Source: Paracoccus aminovorans (GTDB lineage Bacteria > Pseudomonadota > Alphaproteobacteria > Rhodobacterales > Rhodobacteraceae). From it: 64,000 nucleotides of DNA. Positions 9,333-20,327 of the stretch are shown here, piece by piece. The stretch covers positions 272,372 through 336,371 of the forward strand of contig NZ_KQ955211.1 of the NCBI RefSeq assembly GCF_001546115.1. The letters are read 5' to 3'. The stretch's first letter is position 1, and every line of letters begins with the position of its first letter. The translations under genes were made by a program, and so were the position numbers. Under the pieces are notes generated by a model. That model did no database searches. It had not been told where the DNA came from and worked only from the letters and a program-made list of their open reading frames with translations.

Positions 9333-10513
9333 CCGCGCCTCCAGGTCTTTTGGATCAAGGCTGCAATCTCATCGTTCACCGCATTCAGGCTTTCCACCGC
9401 GCGGTCATAGGTCGAGCGGGTAAAGGCGCTGCGGTCCACTTCGTAAAGCGTCTGCTTGGTCAGGCCGGCATCGGAAATCGCGGTGGATTTCAGCATCGGC
9501 GCGTTCAGCACGTTGTCGCCATACATCGTGCGCAAAAAGGCCACGATGCGGTTCTGCGGCGCGTCCGAGGGCTCATAGCGGGTCAGCAGGTAGCGCATCC
9601 AGTCATGCGACATGTCGGCGCCGCTGTCGGCGATCACGTCCATCAGGTCGGCGGTCATGCGCAGGAACTGGCTCATCGACATCACGTCCAGCATCTCGGG
9701 GTGGATGGTGACCAGCACGCCGGTCGCGGCCGACAGCGCCGACATGGTCAGAAAACCCAGTTGCGGCGGACAGTCGATGACCACCACGTCGTAATCGGCA
9801 TCGACCTGCGCCAGCGCCTCGCGCACTCGGAAAAAGAACAGCCCGGCATTGCCTTGGGCCAGGGCACGGGGCGTTTCATGCTCGAACTCCATCAGTTCGA
9901 GATTGCCGGGAATCAGGTCCAGGCCGGGGATATAGGTCTTGCGGATCACCGCCTGGATCGGCGCCGGATCGTCATAGCGGATCGCGTCGTAAAGCGTGCC
10001 CCCGTCGGGCAGGTCGAATTCGGGCTGCACCCCGTGCAGTGCCGTCATCGAGGCCTGCGGGTCCAGGTCGATGGCCAGCACGCGATAGCCGGTCAGCGCT
10101 AGCCGCTGCGCCAGATGCGCCGCGGTCGTGGTCTTGCCGGATCCGCCCTTGAAGTTCATCACGCCGATGATTTGCAGATGGTCGCCTTCGCGCCGGCCGG
10201 GCAGATAATCTCCGGGCTTTCGGGCGGTCTTTTCAAGCAGTTGCCGCAGGTCGTGCAGATCCTGCACCGAATAGAGCCGGCGGTTGCCGGCCGTGGTTTC
10301 GGGCGAGGGGCCCTTGCCATCCAGATGCAGCTTGCGCAGGTAGCTGTCGTTCACCCCCAACAGCGCGGCCGCCTCGCCCGAGGTGAACTTACGCATCTGC
10401 TTAGTGGCATCAGGCGGAAACAGCGATTCCCGTTGGGCGTGAAGCTGCTTGGCCAGCGCCTCGGAATGTTGCCTGATGACCGCGTTCAGGTCCTCGGCAA
10501 AAAGGTCTGTCAT
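9329..10513 (-). CDS. repA: Plasmid partition ATPase RepA (ParA family, repABC type)
   Basis: RepA is the Walker-type ATPase that drives plasmid segregation and, in repABC systems, represses its own operon. The 394-residue protein has an N-terminal MerR-like DNA-binding segment (FTSGEAAALLGVNDSYLRKL, residues 43-62), the deviant Walker A FKGGSGKTTTAAHLA (residues 121-135), ALDLDPQASMT-type switch I and VVIDCPPQLGFL. The ATG at 10513 is chosen over more upstream starts because it matches the usual start of RepA and has GGAG about 10 bases ahead. It forms the first gene of repAB. The gene is intact with normal length. Confidence 0.9.
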   Translation of the reverse strand: MTDLFAEDLNAVIRQHSEALAKQLHAQRESLFPPDATKQMRKFTSGEAAALLGVNDSYLRKLHLDGKGPSPETTAGNRRLYSVQDLHDLRQLLEKTARKPGDYLPGRREGDHLQIIGVMNFKGGSGKTTTAAHLAQRLALTGYRVLAIDLDPQASMTALHGVQPEFDLPDGGTLYDAIRYDDPAPIQAVIRKTYIPGLDLIPGNLELMEFEHETPRALAQGNAGLFFFRVREALAQVDADYDVVVIDCPPQLGFLTMSALSAATGVLVTIHPEMLDVMSMSQFLRMTADLMDVIADSGADMSHDWMRYLLTRYEPSDAPQNRIVAFLRTMYGDNVLNAPMLKSTAISDAGLTKQTLYEVDRSAFTRSTYDRAVESLNAVNDEIAALIQKTWRRG

Positions 10514-11038
10514 CTGCCCGCTCCGCGTGTTCACGCTTTTTATCGTTTGAATGGCGTTTTTCGTGAACATCTCGCAAGTCCACGCGACTCGCAAGCTTTC
10601 TTATACGCTCAGCGATATGTCCGCGCTTTCCAGCGGATCGGAAATCGCGCCTTCCGGCGCCGGGCGCGAGCTTGGTTTTCACCCTATTGGAAATCGCTCG
10701 TGCTGGTCCGGCTGCGGCGCGGCGGTGGACGGGCGGCCGCAAGCCTTGCCTACGATTCGCGCTGGCACGCGGCGCAGGGTGCGTTTCCCATTTCTCTGAC
10801 CATGCCGCTGTCGCGTCGCAACCCAAGCGCAAGCCCGGCGATTTCGCCCGCTGCCATTGGGACACCATCGCCCTATACGCAGGTTTCAGTCCCCGCCAGT
10901 TGCTCTAAAAGTTTTCATTTTCATTCAATGCTTTACTAACAGACCAGGCAACGCTACGCGACACGCTTGCGACCGGCGCGGCGCCGGATCGGGGACGCAC
11001 CGTGGCGATGGCCGCGCCGCGTGCCGGCGATGGACCCG
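10514..11038. other. Intergenic region upstream of repA; no gene seen
   Basis: This 525-bp gap lies between repA and the lacI-type gene, both of which are read leftward. It must hold the repA promoter. A direct repeat CTCGCAAG occurs at 10571-10578 and 10588-10595, 17 bases apart, and could be an operator for RepA autoregulation, but this is a guess. The stretch at about 10905-10940 is AT-rich. Short reading frames here lack support. Confidence 0.4.
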
Positions 11039-12052
11039 TCAGCCCGGCGGTGCCGTCGTCTCGCGCAGCATCAGCTGCGGTTCCAGCCGGGTGACGGCGG
11101 CGACCTCATGGCCGGCGATGGCGGCCAGCACCACCTGCGCGGCCTTGCGGCCGAGGTCGCGCTTGGGCTGGCGGATCGTGGTCAGCGCCGGCAGCAGATG
11201 CGAGGCCAGCTCGATATCGTCGAAGCCGACCACCGACACGTCCCGCGGCACCCGCTGCCCGGCGCGGCCGAGGTCGGCGATGAAGGCGCAGGCCATCTCG
11301 TCCGAAAAGGCGAAGACGGCGCCGGGACGCTCGGCCGGCGCGAGCGCCAGCCAGTGCCGCGCCGCCGCCTGCCCGGCCTGCAGCGAGAAATCGCCCGGAA
11401 ACAGCGTCAGCCGCAGGTCCTGCGCCGCGTCTCGCGTGCCGGCAAGCCGGGCCTGGTGCAGCACATTCGCCGGCGGCCCGCCGATCACGCCGATATGGCG
11501 ATGCCCCAGCGCGCGCAGATGCGTCACCGCCAGCGCCGCGCCGCGCTGGTTGTCCAGCACCACGCGGGGCAGGGCGGCGTCCTCGATCCATTCGCAGGCC
11601 AGCACCACCGGCGGCCGGTCCGGGCCCGGCGCCAGCTGCGCGGCCGAGGCGCGCCCGTCCAGCAGGATGATGCCATCGGCGCGCGACGGGTCGAGAAAGC
11701 GCCGCAGCGTCGCAGGCAGGCTGCCCTGGTCCTGGGTGTCCGCGACCAGGAGGTCATAGCCCGCCGCCGCCAGCTCGCGCCCCATGCCGACGAGGATCTT
11801 GGCGAAAAACGGGTTGCCGAGGTTCGGCACCAGCGCCACCACGCAGCCGGTGCGGCCCTTGCGCAGGTTGCGGGCGGCGTGGTTCATCCGGTAGCCGCTG
11901 CGGTCCAGCGCCTGCGCCACGGCCAGCCGGGTGGCTTCGGCGACCATGTCGGGATGGGACAGCACCCGGCTGACGGTCGCGGTCGAAACCCCCGCCATCC
12001 GCGCCACATCCGACAGCCTGACCCGGCCCTGCGGCCCCGCGTGATTGTCCAT
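11039..12052 (-). CDS. LacI-family transcriptional regulator of sugar cluster
   Basis: A 337-residue LacI/GalR repressor. The N-terminal helix-turn-helix reads RLSDVARMAGVSTATVSRVL (residues 12-31), followed by the hinge helix region (NHAARNLRKGRTGCVVALVP), then a periplasmic-binding-protein-like effector domain (GDFSLQAGQAAARHWL, FAFSDEMACAFI, VSVVGFDDIELASHLLPALT). It is transcribed away from the sugar uptake operon that starts at 12149. A perfect 14-bp palindrome between the two starts is the likely operator for both units. The effector is probably the transported sugar or a product of it. Confidence 0.92.
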   Translation of the reverse strand: MDNHAGPQGRVRLSDVARMAGVSTATVSRVLSHPDMVAEATRLAVAQALDRSGYRMNHAARNLRKGRTGCVVALVPNLGNPFFAKILVGMGRELAAAGYDLLVADTQDQGSLPATLRRFLDPSRADGIILLDGRASAAQLAPGPDRPPVVLACEWIEDAALPRVVLDNQRGAALAVTHLRALGHRHIGVIGGPPANVLHQARLAGTRDAAQDLRLTLFPGDFSLQAGQAAARHWLALAPAERPGAVFAFSDEMACAFIADLGRAGQRVPRDVSVVGFDDIELASHLLPALTTIRQPKRDLGRKAAQVVLAAIAGHEVAAVTRLEPQLMLRETTAPPG

Positions 12053-12096
12053 CGCGTCAGGCTAGGCGCTTGCCCAAGCCGCCGCAAGAAAATGTT

Positions 12097-12110
12097 TGCA
12101 ATCGATTGCA
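12097..12110. promoter_or_regulatory. LacI-type operator palindrome
   Basis: TGCAATCGATTGCA is a perfect 14-bp palindrome with the central CG typical of LacI/GalR operators. It lies 44 bases upstream of the divergent regulator start and 38 bases ahead of the isomerase ATG, so it can control both directions. Confidence 0.75.
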
Positions 12111-12148
12111 GACCGGTGCAGCCTGCAGGACGGGAGAGAGGGGCGATC

Positions 12149-13201
12149 ATGCAGACCATCAAGGGGCCGGCACTGTTCCTGGCGCAGTTCATCGGCGATG
12201 CCGCGCCCTTCGACAGCTGGGACGGCATCACCCGCTGGGCGGCCGAACTGGGCTATGCCGGCGTGCAGGTGCCGGTGGGTGATGCCCGCATTCTGGACCT
12301 AGACCGCGCCGCCGAATCGCAGGGCTATCGTGACGAATTCCTGGGCATCGCCGCGCAGAACGGCGTCGCGGTGACCGAGCTTTCGGCGCATCTGGAGGGC
12401 CAGCTGGTCGCGGTGCATCCGGCCTATGACGCGGGCTTCGATGCCTTCGCGCCGCCGGCGCTGCGCGGCAAGCCCCGGGCGCGGCAGGAATGGGCGGTGG
12501 CGCGGGTCGCCCGCGCCATCCGGGTCAGCCGGCTGCTGGGTCTCGACCGCATGGCGGTGTTCTCGGGCGCGCTGGCCTGGCCCTATCTCTATCCCTGGCC
12601 GCAGCGCGCGCCGGGGCTGGTCGAGGCGGCCTTCGACACGCTGGCGGCGCGCTGGCGCCCGCTGCTGGACCTGGCCGAGGATGAGGGCATCGACATCTGC
12701 TATGAGATCCACCCGGGCGAGGATCTGCATGACGGCGTGAGCTTCGAGATGTTCCTGGACCGCCTGGGCCAGCACCCGCGCGCGAACCTGCTCTACGACC
12801 CGTCGCATTACGTGTTGCAACAGCTTGATTACCTTCAGCATATCGACATCTATCACGACCGCATCCGCATGTTCCACGTCAAGGACGCCGAGTTCAACCC
12901 GACCGGGCGGCAGGGCGTCTATGGCGGGTTCCAGCCCTGGGCGCAGCGCGCCGGGCGCTTCCGCAGCCCGGGCGACGGGCAGGTGGATTTCAAGGGCGTG
13001 TTCTCGAAGCTGACGCAATACGGCTTCGACGGCTGGGCGGTAGTGGAATGGGAATGCGCGCTGAAGCACCCCGAGGACGGCGCCCGCGAAGGCGCGCGCT
13101 TCGTGCGCGACCACATCATCCGGGTGACGCCGCATGCCTTCGACGATTTCGCGGCCAGCGCGGTGGATCGCGCCGCCATCGACAGGGCGCTGGGGCTATG
13201 A
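12149..13201 (+). CDS. Sugar phosphate isomerase/epimerase family protein (TIM barrel)
   Basis: A 350-residue xylose-isomerase-like TIM-barrel protein, the family that includes inosose dehydratases and sugar epimerases. Metal-site features are readable: a glutamate in CYEIHPGEDLHDGVSFEMFL, NLLYDPSHYVLQQ, RIRMFHVKDAEF (His-Val-Lys-Asp) and WAVVEWECALKHPE. The ATG at 12149 follows a GGGAGAGAGG ribosome site. The gene overlaps the dehydrogenase behind it by ATGA. In this context it probably converts an oxidised (keto) sugar or polyol made by that dehydrogenase. The exact substrate cannot be read. Confidence 0.85.
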   Translation: MQTIKGPALFLAQFIGDAAPFDSWDGITRWAAELGYAGVQVPVGDARILDLDRAAESQGYRDEFLGIAAQNGVAVTELSAHLEGQLVAVHPAYDAGFDAFAPPALRGKPRARQEWAVARVARAIRVSRLLGLDRMAVFSGALAWPYLYPWPQRAPGLVEAAFDTLAARWRPLLDLAEDEGIDICYEIHPGEDLHDGVSFEMFLDRLGQHPRANLLYDPSHYVLQQLDYLQHIDIYHDRIRMFHVKDAEFNPTGRQGVYGGFQPWAQRAGRFRSPGDGQVDFKGVFSKLTQYGFDGWAVVEWECALKHPEDGAREGARFVRDHIIRVTPHAFDDFAASAVDRAAIDRALGL

Positions 13202-14288
13202 CACGGATCCGGCTGGGCATGGTCGGCGGCGGGCAGGGGGCCTTCATCGGCAGCATCCACCGCATCGCCGCGCGGATGGACGGGCAGTTCGAGCTGGTCG
13301 CCGGGGCGCTGTCCTCGGACCCCGGCCGGGCGCAGGCCAGCGCGGATGAACTGGGCATCCGCAGCTATGCCGATTTCGCCGAGATGGCGCGGGCCGAGGC
13401 GGCGCGGCCGGACGGGATCGAGGCGGTGGCCATCGTCACTCCGAACCACATGCACGCCGCCCCCGCCGTGGCCTTTCTGGAGGCCGGCATCCATGTCATC
13501 TGCGACAAGCCGCTGGCGGCGACGCCCGCGCAGGCGGCAGCGATCGCCGCGGCCGCGCGGGCCAGCCGGGCGCGGTTCTTCCTGACGCATAACTACTGCG
13601 CACTGCCGATGGTGCGCGAGGCGCGGGCGCTGGTGGCCGAGGGCGCGCTGGGGCAGTTGCGGCTGGTGCAGGCGGACTATCTGCAAGGCTGGCTGGCCGA
13701 TGCGGCGCAGGGCAAGCAGGCGGAATGGCGCACCGATCCGGCCCGCGCCGGCGCCGGCGCCCTGGGCGACATCGGCACCCATGCCTGGCAGTTGGCGGCG
13801 TTCGTGACCGGCGAGGTGCCGGCGCAGGTTTCGGCGGATCTGTCCAGCATGGTGCCGGGCCGCATGGTCGACGACGACGCGCGGGTGGCGCTGCGCTATG
13901 CCTCGGGGGCCAAGGGCGGGCTCTGGGCCAGCCAGGTCGCGGTCGGGCAGGAGAACGGGCTGGCGCTGCGGGTCTTTGGCAGCGAGACGGCGCTGGAATG
14001 GCGGTTGCAGGATTGCGAGCGGCTGCTGCTGACCCGCAAGGACGGGCCGGCGCGCATCCTGACCCGGGCGCAGGACCGCGGCGCATCCTCGCGCACGCCG
14101 CCGGGCCACCCCGAGGGCTATCTGGAGGGGTTCGCCAATCTTTACAGCGACATCGCGCGGATCATCCGGGGCGATGACGGCCCGGCCGACCGGGTGCCGG
14201 GACTGGCGGACGGGCTGTCCGGCATGGCGTTCATCGCCGCCGTCCAAGCCTCGGCCGCCCAGGGTGGCGCCTGGGTCGAGGTGGCGCC

Positions 14289-14292
<4 letters not shown>
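13198..14292 (+). CDS. Gfo/Idh/MocA family NAD(P)-dependent oxidoreductase
   Basis: A 364-residue dehydrogenase. The N-terminal Rossmann fold starts RLGMVGGGQGAFIGSIHRIA, and the family EKP-like motif appears as IHVICDKPLAATPAQA (residues about 99-114), where the lysine is catalytic. A conserved GALGDIGTHAWQLAAFVTGE (the DxGxH active-site motif) follows near residue 185. The start overlaps the isomerase stop (ATGA) and the end overlaps the ABC ATPase start. Family members oxidise sugars, inositols or their derivatives. This one probably acts on what the ABC transporter imports. Confidence 0.88.
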
Positions 14293-15766
<1,474 letters not shown>

Positions 15767-15770
<4 letters not shown>

Positions 15771-16738
15771 GAAAGATCGACTTCCACACCCTGGGCCCGC
15801 TGATCGCGCTGATCGCGCTGGTCGTGCTGGGGGCCAGCCTGAACAGCGCCTTCCTGGCGCCGGCGAACATCACCAACGTGCTGGCGCGCTCGGCCTTCAT
15901 CGGCATGATCGCGGTGGGCATGACCTTCGTGATCACGGCGGGCGGGCTGGACCTGTCCGTGGGCTCGATGGCGGCCTTCTTGGCCGGGATCACCATCATC
16001 GCCATGAACGTGCTGGTGCCAAACTTGGGCACGCATTGGGGCACCATCCTGATCGGCATGGGGGTGGCGGTGCTGGGCGGGCTGGCTGCCGGATACCTGA
16101 ACGGCGCGCTGGTGACCAAGGCGCGGATCGAGCCCTTCATCGTCACCCTGGGCACCATGGGCATCTTTCGCAGCCTGGTGACCTGGCTGGCCGATGGCGG
16201 CACGCTGTCCCTGGATTACGCGCTGCGGACGCTGTATCGCCCGGTCTATTACGGCGGCATCGGCTGGATCACCTGGCCGATCATCTGCTTTGCCCTGGTC
16301 GCCCTGCTGGGCGAATGGATGATGCGCCATTCCCGTTTCGGCCGCCATGTCGAGGCCATCGGCTCGAACGACCGGGTGGCGCGCTATTCCGCCATCGACG
16401 TGAACCGGGTGCGGCTCTTGACCTATGTCCTCTTGGGCCTGCTGGTCGGGCTGGCGGTGGTGCTTTACGTGCCGCGGCTGGGCTCGGCCTCGGGCTCGAC
16501 CGGCGTGTTGTGGGAGTTGGAGGCCATCGCCGCCGTCATCATCGGCGGCACGGCGCTGAAGGGCGGGCGCGGCCGGGTCTGGGGCACGGTGATGGGCGTG
16601 CTGATCCTGTCGCTGATCGACAACATCCTGAATCTGGCGAATCTGGTCAGCCCCTATCTGAACGGGGCGATCCAGGGCGTCATCATCGTTCTTGCTGTCG
16701 TGTTGCAGCGGGAAAAACATGCCGCCGGCGAGCGGTGA
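15767..16738 (+). CDS. Sugar ABC transporter permease (RbsC type)
   Basis: A 323-residue inner-membrane protein of the RbsC/AraH (BPD_transp_2) family with about eight to ten hydrophobic segments. Recognisable pieces are GMIAVGMTFVITAGGLDLSV, GSMAAFLAGITIIAMN, EAIGSNDRVARYSAIDVNRV and AVIIGGTALKGGRGRVWGTV; the last two are the cytoplasmic-loop motifs of this permease family. It overlaps the ATPase gene by four bases and precedes the binding protein. It presumably works as a homodimer. Confidence 0.92.
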
Positions 16739-16757
16739 CCTCTGGGAGGAGAAAGAC

Positions 16758-17723
16758 ATGAAACGCAGAAGCCTGATGCAGGGCGCCGCCGTGGCGGGGC
16801 TGCTGGCGATGACCTGGGGCAGCGCGGCGCTGGCGCAGGAGGGCGAGAAGACGGTGATCGGCGTCGCCATCCCTTCGGCCACGCATGGCTTCATGGGCGG
16901 GCTGAACTGGCACGCGCAGGACACGATCAAGCGGCTGGGCGCGGCCTATCCGAACCTGGAATTCGTGCTGTCCACCTCGGGCGACAGCGCCAAGCAGGTC
17001 AATGACATCGAGGACATGATGGCCACGCGCGACATCGACGCGCTGGTCGTGCTGCCCTTTGAATCCGAGCCGCTGACCGCGCCGGTCAAGGCGGTGAAGG
17101 ACGCGGGCAAGTTCGTGACCGTGGTGGACCGCGGGTTGTCGCAGGAGGGGATCGAGGATCTGTATGTCGCCGGCGACAACACCGCCTTCGGCCGGGTCGC
17201 GGGCGAATATTTCAAGGCGAACCTGAAGCCCGGCGCCAAGATCGTCGTGCTGCGCGGCATCCCGACCACGCTGGACAACGAGCGGGTCGAGGCCTTCCAG
17301 AAGGCGCTGGACGGGTCCGAGATCGAGATCCTGGACATGCAGCACGGCAACTGGAACCGCGACGACGCCTTCAACGTCATGCAGGACTATCTGGCGAAAT
17401 ACCCGCAGATCGACGCGGTCTGGGCGGCGGACGACGACATGGCGGTCGGGGTGCTGGAAGCCATTGCCGCCGCCAACCGCCAGGACCAGATGTGGGTGAT
17501 CGGCGGCGCCGGCATGAAGGAGATCGTCAAGCGCATCATGGAGGGCGACAAGCAGCTGCCGGTGAACGTGACCTATCCGCCGGCGCTGATCTCCTCGGCC
17601 ATCGAGATGACGGCGCTGCATTTCGTCTCGAACGCGCCGATGACGGGGCGGTTCATCATCGGCAGCCAGCTGATCACGCCCGAGAACGCCGAGAAGTTCT
17701 ATTACCCCGACAGCCCGTTCTGA
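16758..17723 (+). CDS. Sugar-binding periplasmic protein of the ABC transporter
   Basis: A 321-residue type I periplasmic binding protein (RbsB-like). The N-terminus MKRRSLMQGAAVAGLLAMTW followed by ALAQ is a Sec or twin-arginine-like signal peptide with cleavage after ALA. The mature chain has VIGVAIPSATHGFMGGLNW, DIEDMMATRDIDALVVLPFE, FVTVVDRGLS and VWAADDDMAVGVLEAI, all typical of sugar binders. A strong ribosome site (GGGAGGAG) precedes the ATG. It is the last gene of the operon. Its stop is two bases from the stop of nasC on the other strand. Confidence 0.92.
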   Translation: MKRRSLMQGAAVAGLLAMTWGSAALAQEGEKTVIGVAIPSATHGFMGGLNWHAQDTIKRLGAAYPNLEFVLSTSGDSAKQVNDIEDMMATRDIDALVVLPFESEPLTAPVKAVKDAGKFVTVVDRGLSQEGIEDLYVAGDNTAFGRVAGEYFKANLKPGAKIVVLRGIPTTLDNERVEAFQKALDGSEIEILDMQHGNWNRDDAFNVMQDYLAKYPQIDAVWAADDDMAVGVLEAIAAANRQDQMWVIGGAGMKEIVKRIMEGDKQLPVNVTYPPALISSAIEMTALHFVSNAPMTGRFIIGSQLITPENAEKFYYPDSPF

Positions 17724-17725
17724 TT

Positions 17726-20323
17726 TCAGGCGGGCTGGCGCGCCAGCAGCGCCCGCAGTTCGGGCCGGCACGAGCCGCAACTGGTGCCGGCCCCCAGGGC
17801 CTCGCCGATGGCCTCGACCGAGGCGAGGCCGTCCCTGATGCCTTCGAGGATGGTGTTCACGCCGACGCCCAGGCAGGCGCAGACCACCGCGCCCCCGTCG
17901 GGGCGGTCGCCGCCGGGCCGGCCGGCCAGCAGGCCGGGCTCGCAGGGGTTGCCGAGCGCCGCGGCCAGGTGGCTGCGCGACAGGGCGACGGGGCCGGGCG
18001 CGACGAACAGCGCCGCCTGCACCCTTCCGCGCCGCGCGAAGGCCAGCCGCAGGATGCCGCGCCTGTCGTCGCGCAGGATCTGCGGCGGGTCGTCCAGCCC
18101 GAACAGGCGCTGCGCGGCTTGCGCCCAGTCCTCGGGCGGCGCGGTCCCGGCCAGCTCGGCCTGGAAGCCGCCGGGCAGGGTGGCGCTGGCCCAATAGTCC
18201 CAATCGGGCGCCATGGCGCGGATCGAGACGGCGAAGCCGTACCAGGCCGCCGGGAACGGCCGGATCGCGACCGCGGCGGATTTCAGCGCCGGCTGGCCCG
18301 AGACCGGATCGGCCAGCCCCGGCACCAGCGCGTCGATCCGCCCCGAGGGCGCGGTCTCGCCGGTCCAGTGCATCGGCGCGAAGGGATGGCCGGGCGCCAC
18401 GCGGTCGGTCACCAGCACGCGCAGGATGGCGCGGCCCAGCGGATTGGCGATCTCGGCCAGGGTGGCGGGTTCCAGGCCCAGGCGGGCGGCATCCTGCGGG
18501 TGCAGCTCGAGGAAGGGCTCGGCCAGGTGGCGCGACAGCCGCGGCGCGCGGCCGCTGCGGGTCATGGTGTGCCAATGGTCGCGCACCCGGCCGGTGTTCA
18601 GGCGAAAGGGATGCCCCGGGTCCGGGGCGGGCAGGGCGGGGGTCACGGCGACCATGCGCGCCCGGCCGTCCGGGTGGTGGAAGCGCCCGTCGCCGAAGAA
18701 GCGCCCGCCGCGCTTTTGCGCCGATTGCGGCCAGAGGAAGGGCTGCATCGCCTCATAGCCGTCGGGCGTGATGCCGGCATGGTCCGAGATGTCGAAATCG
18801 CTGCCGAGCGCACCCGCCACGCCCGAAAGCGCCGCGTGCTCGGCAAAGACCTGGGCCGGGCCCTGCCAGGCGAAAGCCGCGCCCCAGCCCATGCGCGCCG
18901 CCACATCGGCCAGGATGCGCCAGTCGTCGCGGGCCTGGCCCGGGGCGGGCAGGGCGCGGCGCTGGCGGCTGATGCGGCGTTCGGAATTCGTCACCGTGCC
19001 GTCCTTTTCGCCCCAGCCGGTGGCCGGCAGCAGCACATGCGCCAGCCGCGCCGTGTCGGTGGTCGCGAACAGGTCCGAGACCACGGTGAAGGCGCAGCCG
19101 GCGATGGCGCGGGCCACGCGGTCCGCCTCGGGCATGGTGACGGCGGGGTTGGTGCAGATGATCCACAGCGCCTTGATGCGCCCGGCCTCGACGGCGCGGA
19201 ACAGGTCCACGGCCTTGAGGCCCGGCTTCTCGGCCATGCGCGGGGCGGCCCAGAAGCCCTGCACCGCGGCGCGATGCGCGGGGTTTTCCAGCGCGAGGTG
19301 GCAGGCCAGCATGTTCGCGAGACCGCCGACCTCGCGCCCGCCCATGGCGTTGGGCTGGCCGGTGACGCTGAACGGGCCCATGCCGGGCCGGCCGATGCGG
19401 CCGGTGGCAAGGTGGCAGTTCAGGATCGCGTTCACCTTGTCGGTGCCCGAGTCGGACTGGTTGATGCCCTGGGAATAGACGGTGACGACGCGCGCGCTGC
19501 CGCACCACAGGTCGAGGAAGCGTTGCAGGGCGCTGTGGGGCAGGCCGGTGGCGGCCGGGGTGGTGGCGCGGGCGGCGGCCAGCGCCTCGGCCAGGCCCGC
19601 AGGGTCGGCGGCAACCAGGCCGCGCCGGTCGATATCCGCCAGCAGCAGGTTGAACAGCGCCGCATCCGCACCCGGCGCGATGGCCAGATGCAGGTCGGCG
19701 ATGTCGCAGGTGGCGGTGCGGCGCGGGTCGATCACCACGACCCGCGTGCCCCGCGCCGCGCGCGCCGCCGCCAGCCGCTGGAACAGCACCGGATGGCACC
19801 AGGCCAGGTTCGAGCCGACCAGCACCACGGTATCGGCCTGTTCCAGGTCCTCGTAGAGCCCGGGCACGGTGTCGCTGCCGAAGGCCCGCCTGTGGCCCGC
19901 GACCGAGGAGGCCATGCAGAGCCGCGAGTTCGTGTCGATATTGGCGCTGCCGATGAAGCCCTTCATCAGCTTGTTCGCGACATAGTAATCCTCGGTCAGC
20001 AGCTGCCCCGAGACATACATCGCCACGGAATCCGGGCCATGCGCGGCGATGGTGTCGGAAAACCGGCGCGCGACCAGGTCCAGCGCCGCGTCCCAGCCGG
20101 CCTCGCGCCCGTGGATGCGCGGCGCCAGCAACCGGCCGTCCAGCGCCACGGTCTCGCCAAGCGCGGCGCCCTTGACGCAAAGCCGGCCGAAATTCGCCGG
20201 ATGCTCGGGGTCACCGGCGATGCCGAGGCCGCCCAGCCCGTCCGGCGTCGCCAAGACGCCGCAGCCGACGCCGCAATAGGCGCAGGTGGTGCGGATGGCG
20301 GGGCGGGGCGCTGCCATGTTCAT
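17726..20323 (-). CDS. nasC: Assimilatory nitrate reductase catalytic subunit NasC
   Basis: NasC reduces nitrate to nitrite in the cytoplasm at a Mo-bisMGD centre. The 865-residue protein begins with a 4Fe-4S motif CAYCGVGCGV and a fourth cysteine in RLCVKGAALGETV. It continues with MoCo-binding blocks (MKGFIGSANIDTNSRLCMAS, VYSQGINQSDSGTDKVNAIL, TGRIGRPGMGPFSVTGQPNA) and ends with a BFD-like 2Fe-2S domain (VVCACLGVGVNTI, GTSCGSCRPELR). The C-terminal domain marks the assimilatory form that accepts electrons from the NADH-linked NasB/NasG system. The ATG at 20323 follows the nasH stop by four bases. It is the last gene of nasABGHC. Confidence 0.95.
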   Translation of the reverse strand: MNMAAPRPAIRTTCAYCGVGCGVLATPDGLGGLGIAGDPEHPANFGRLCVKGAALGETVALDGRLLAPRIHGREAGWDAALDLVARRFSDTIAAHGPDSVAMYVSGQLLTEDYYVANKLMKGFIGSANIDTNSRLCMASSVAGHRRAFGSDTVPGLYEDLEQADTVVLVGSNLAWCHPVLFQRLAAARAARGTRVVVIDPRRTATCDIADLHLAIAPGADAALFNLLLADIDRRGLVAADPAGLAEALAAARATTPAATGLPHSALQRFLDLWCGSARVVTVYSQGINQSDSGTDKVNAILNCHLATGRIGRPGMGPFSVTGQPNAMGGREVGGLANMLACHLALENPAHRAAVQGFWAAPRMAEKPGLKAVDLFRAVEAGRIKALWIICTNPAVTMPEADRVARAIAGCAFTVVSDLFATTDTARLAHVLLPATGWGEKDGTVTNSERRISRQRRALPAPGQARDDWRILADVAARMGWGAAFAWQGPAQVFAEHAALSGVAGALGSDFDISDHAGITPDGYEAMQPFLWPQSAQKRGGRFFGDGRFHHPDGRARMVAVTPALPAPDPGHPFRLNTGRVRDHWHTMTRSGRAPRLSRHLAEPFLELHPQDAARLGLEPATLAEIANPLGRAILRVLVTDRVAPGHPFAPMHWTGETAPSGRIDALVPGLADPVSGQPALKSAAVAIRPFPAAWYGFAVSIRAMAPDWDYWASATLPGGFQAELAGTAPPEDWAQAAQRLFGLDDPPQILRDDRRGILRLAFARRGRVQAALFVAPGPVALSRSHLAAALGNPCEPGLLAGRPGGDRPDGGAVVCACLGVGVNTILEGIRDGLASVEAIGEALGAGTSCGSCRPELRALLARQPA

Positions 20324-20327
20324 GGCG

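Noticed and set aside
10115..10939. A + strand frame opposite the repA start and into the intergenic region
   Set aside because: Antisense to an intact repA, with no similarity to a known family.
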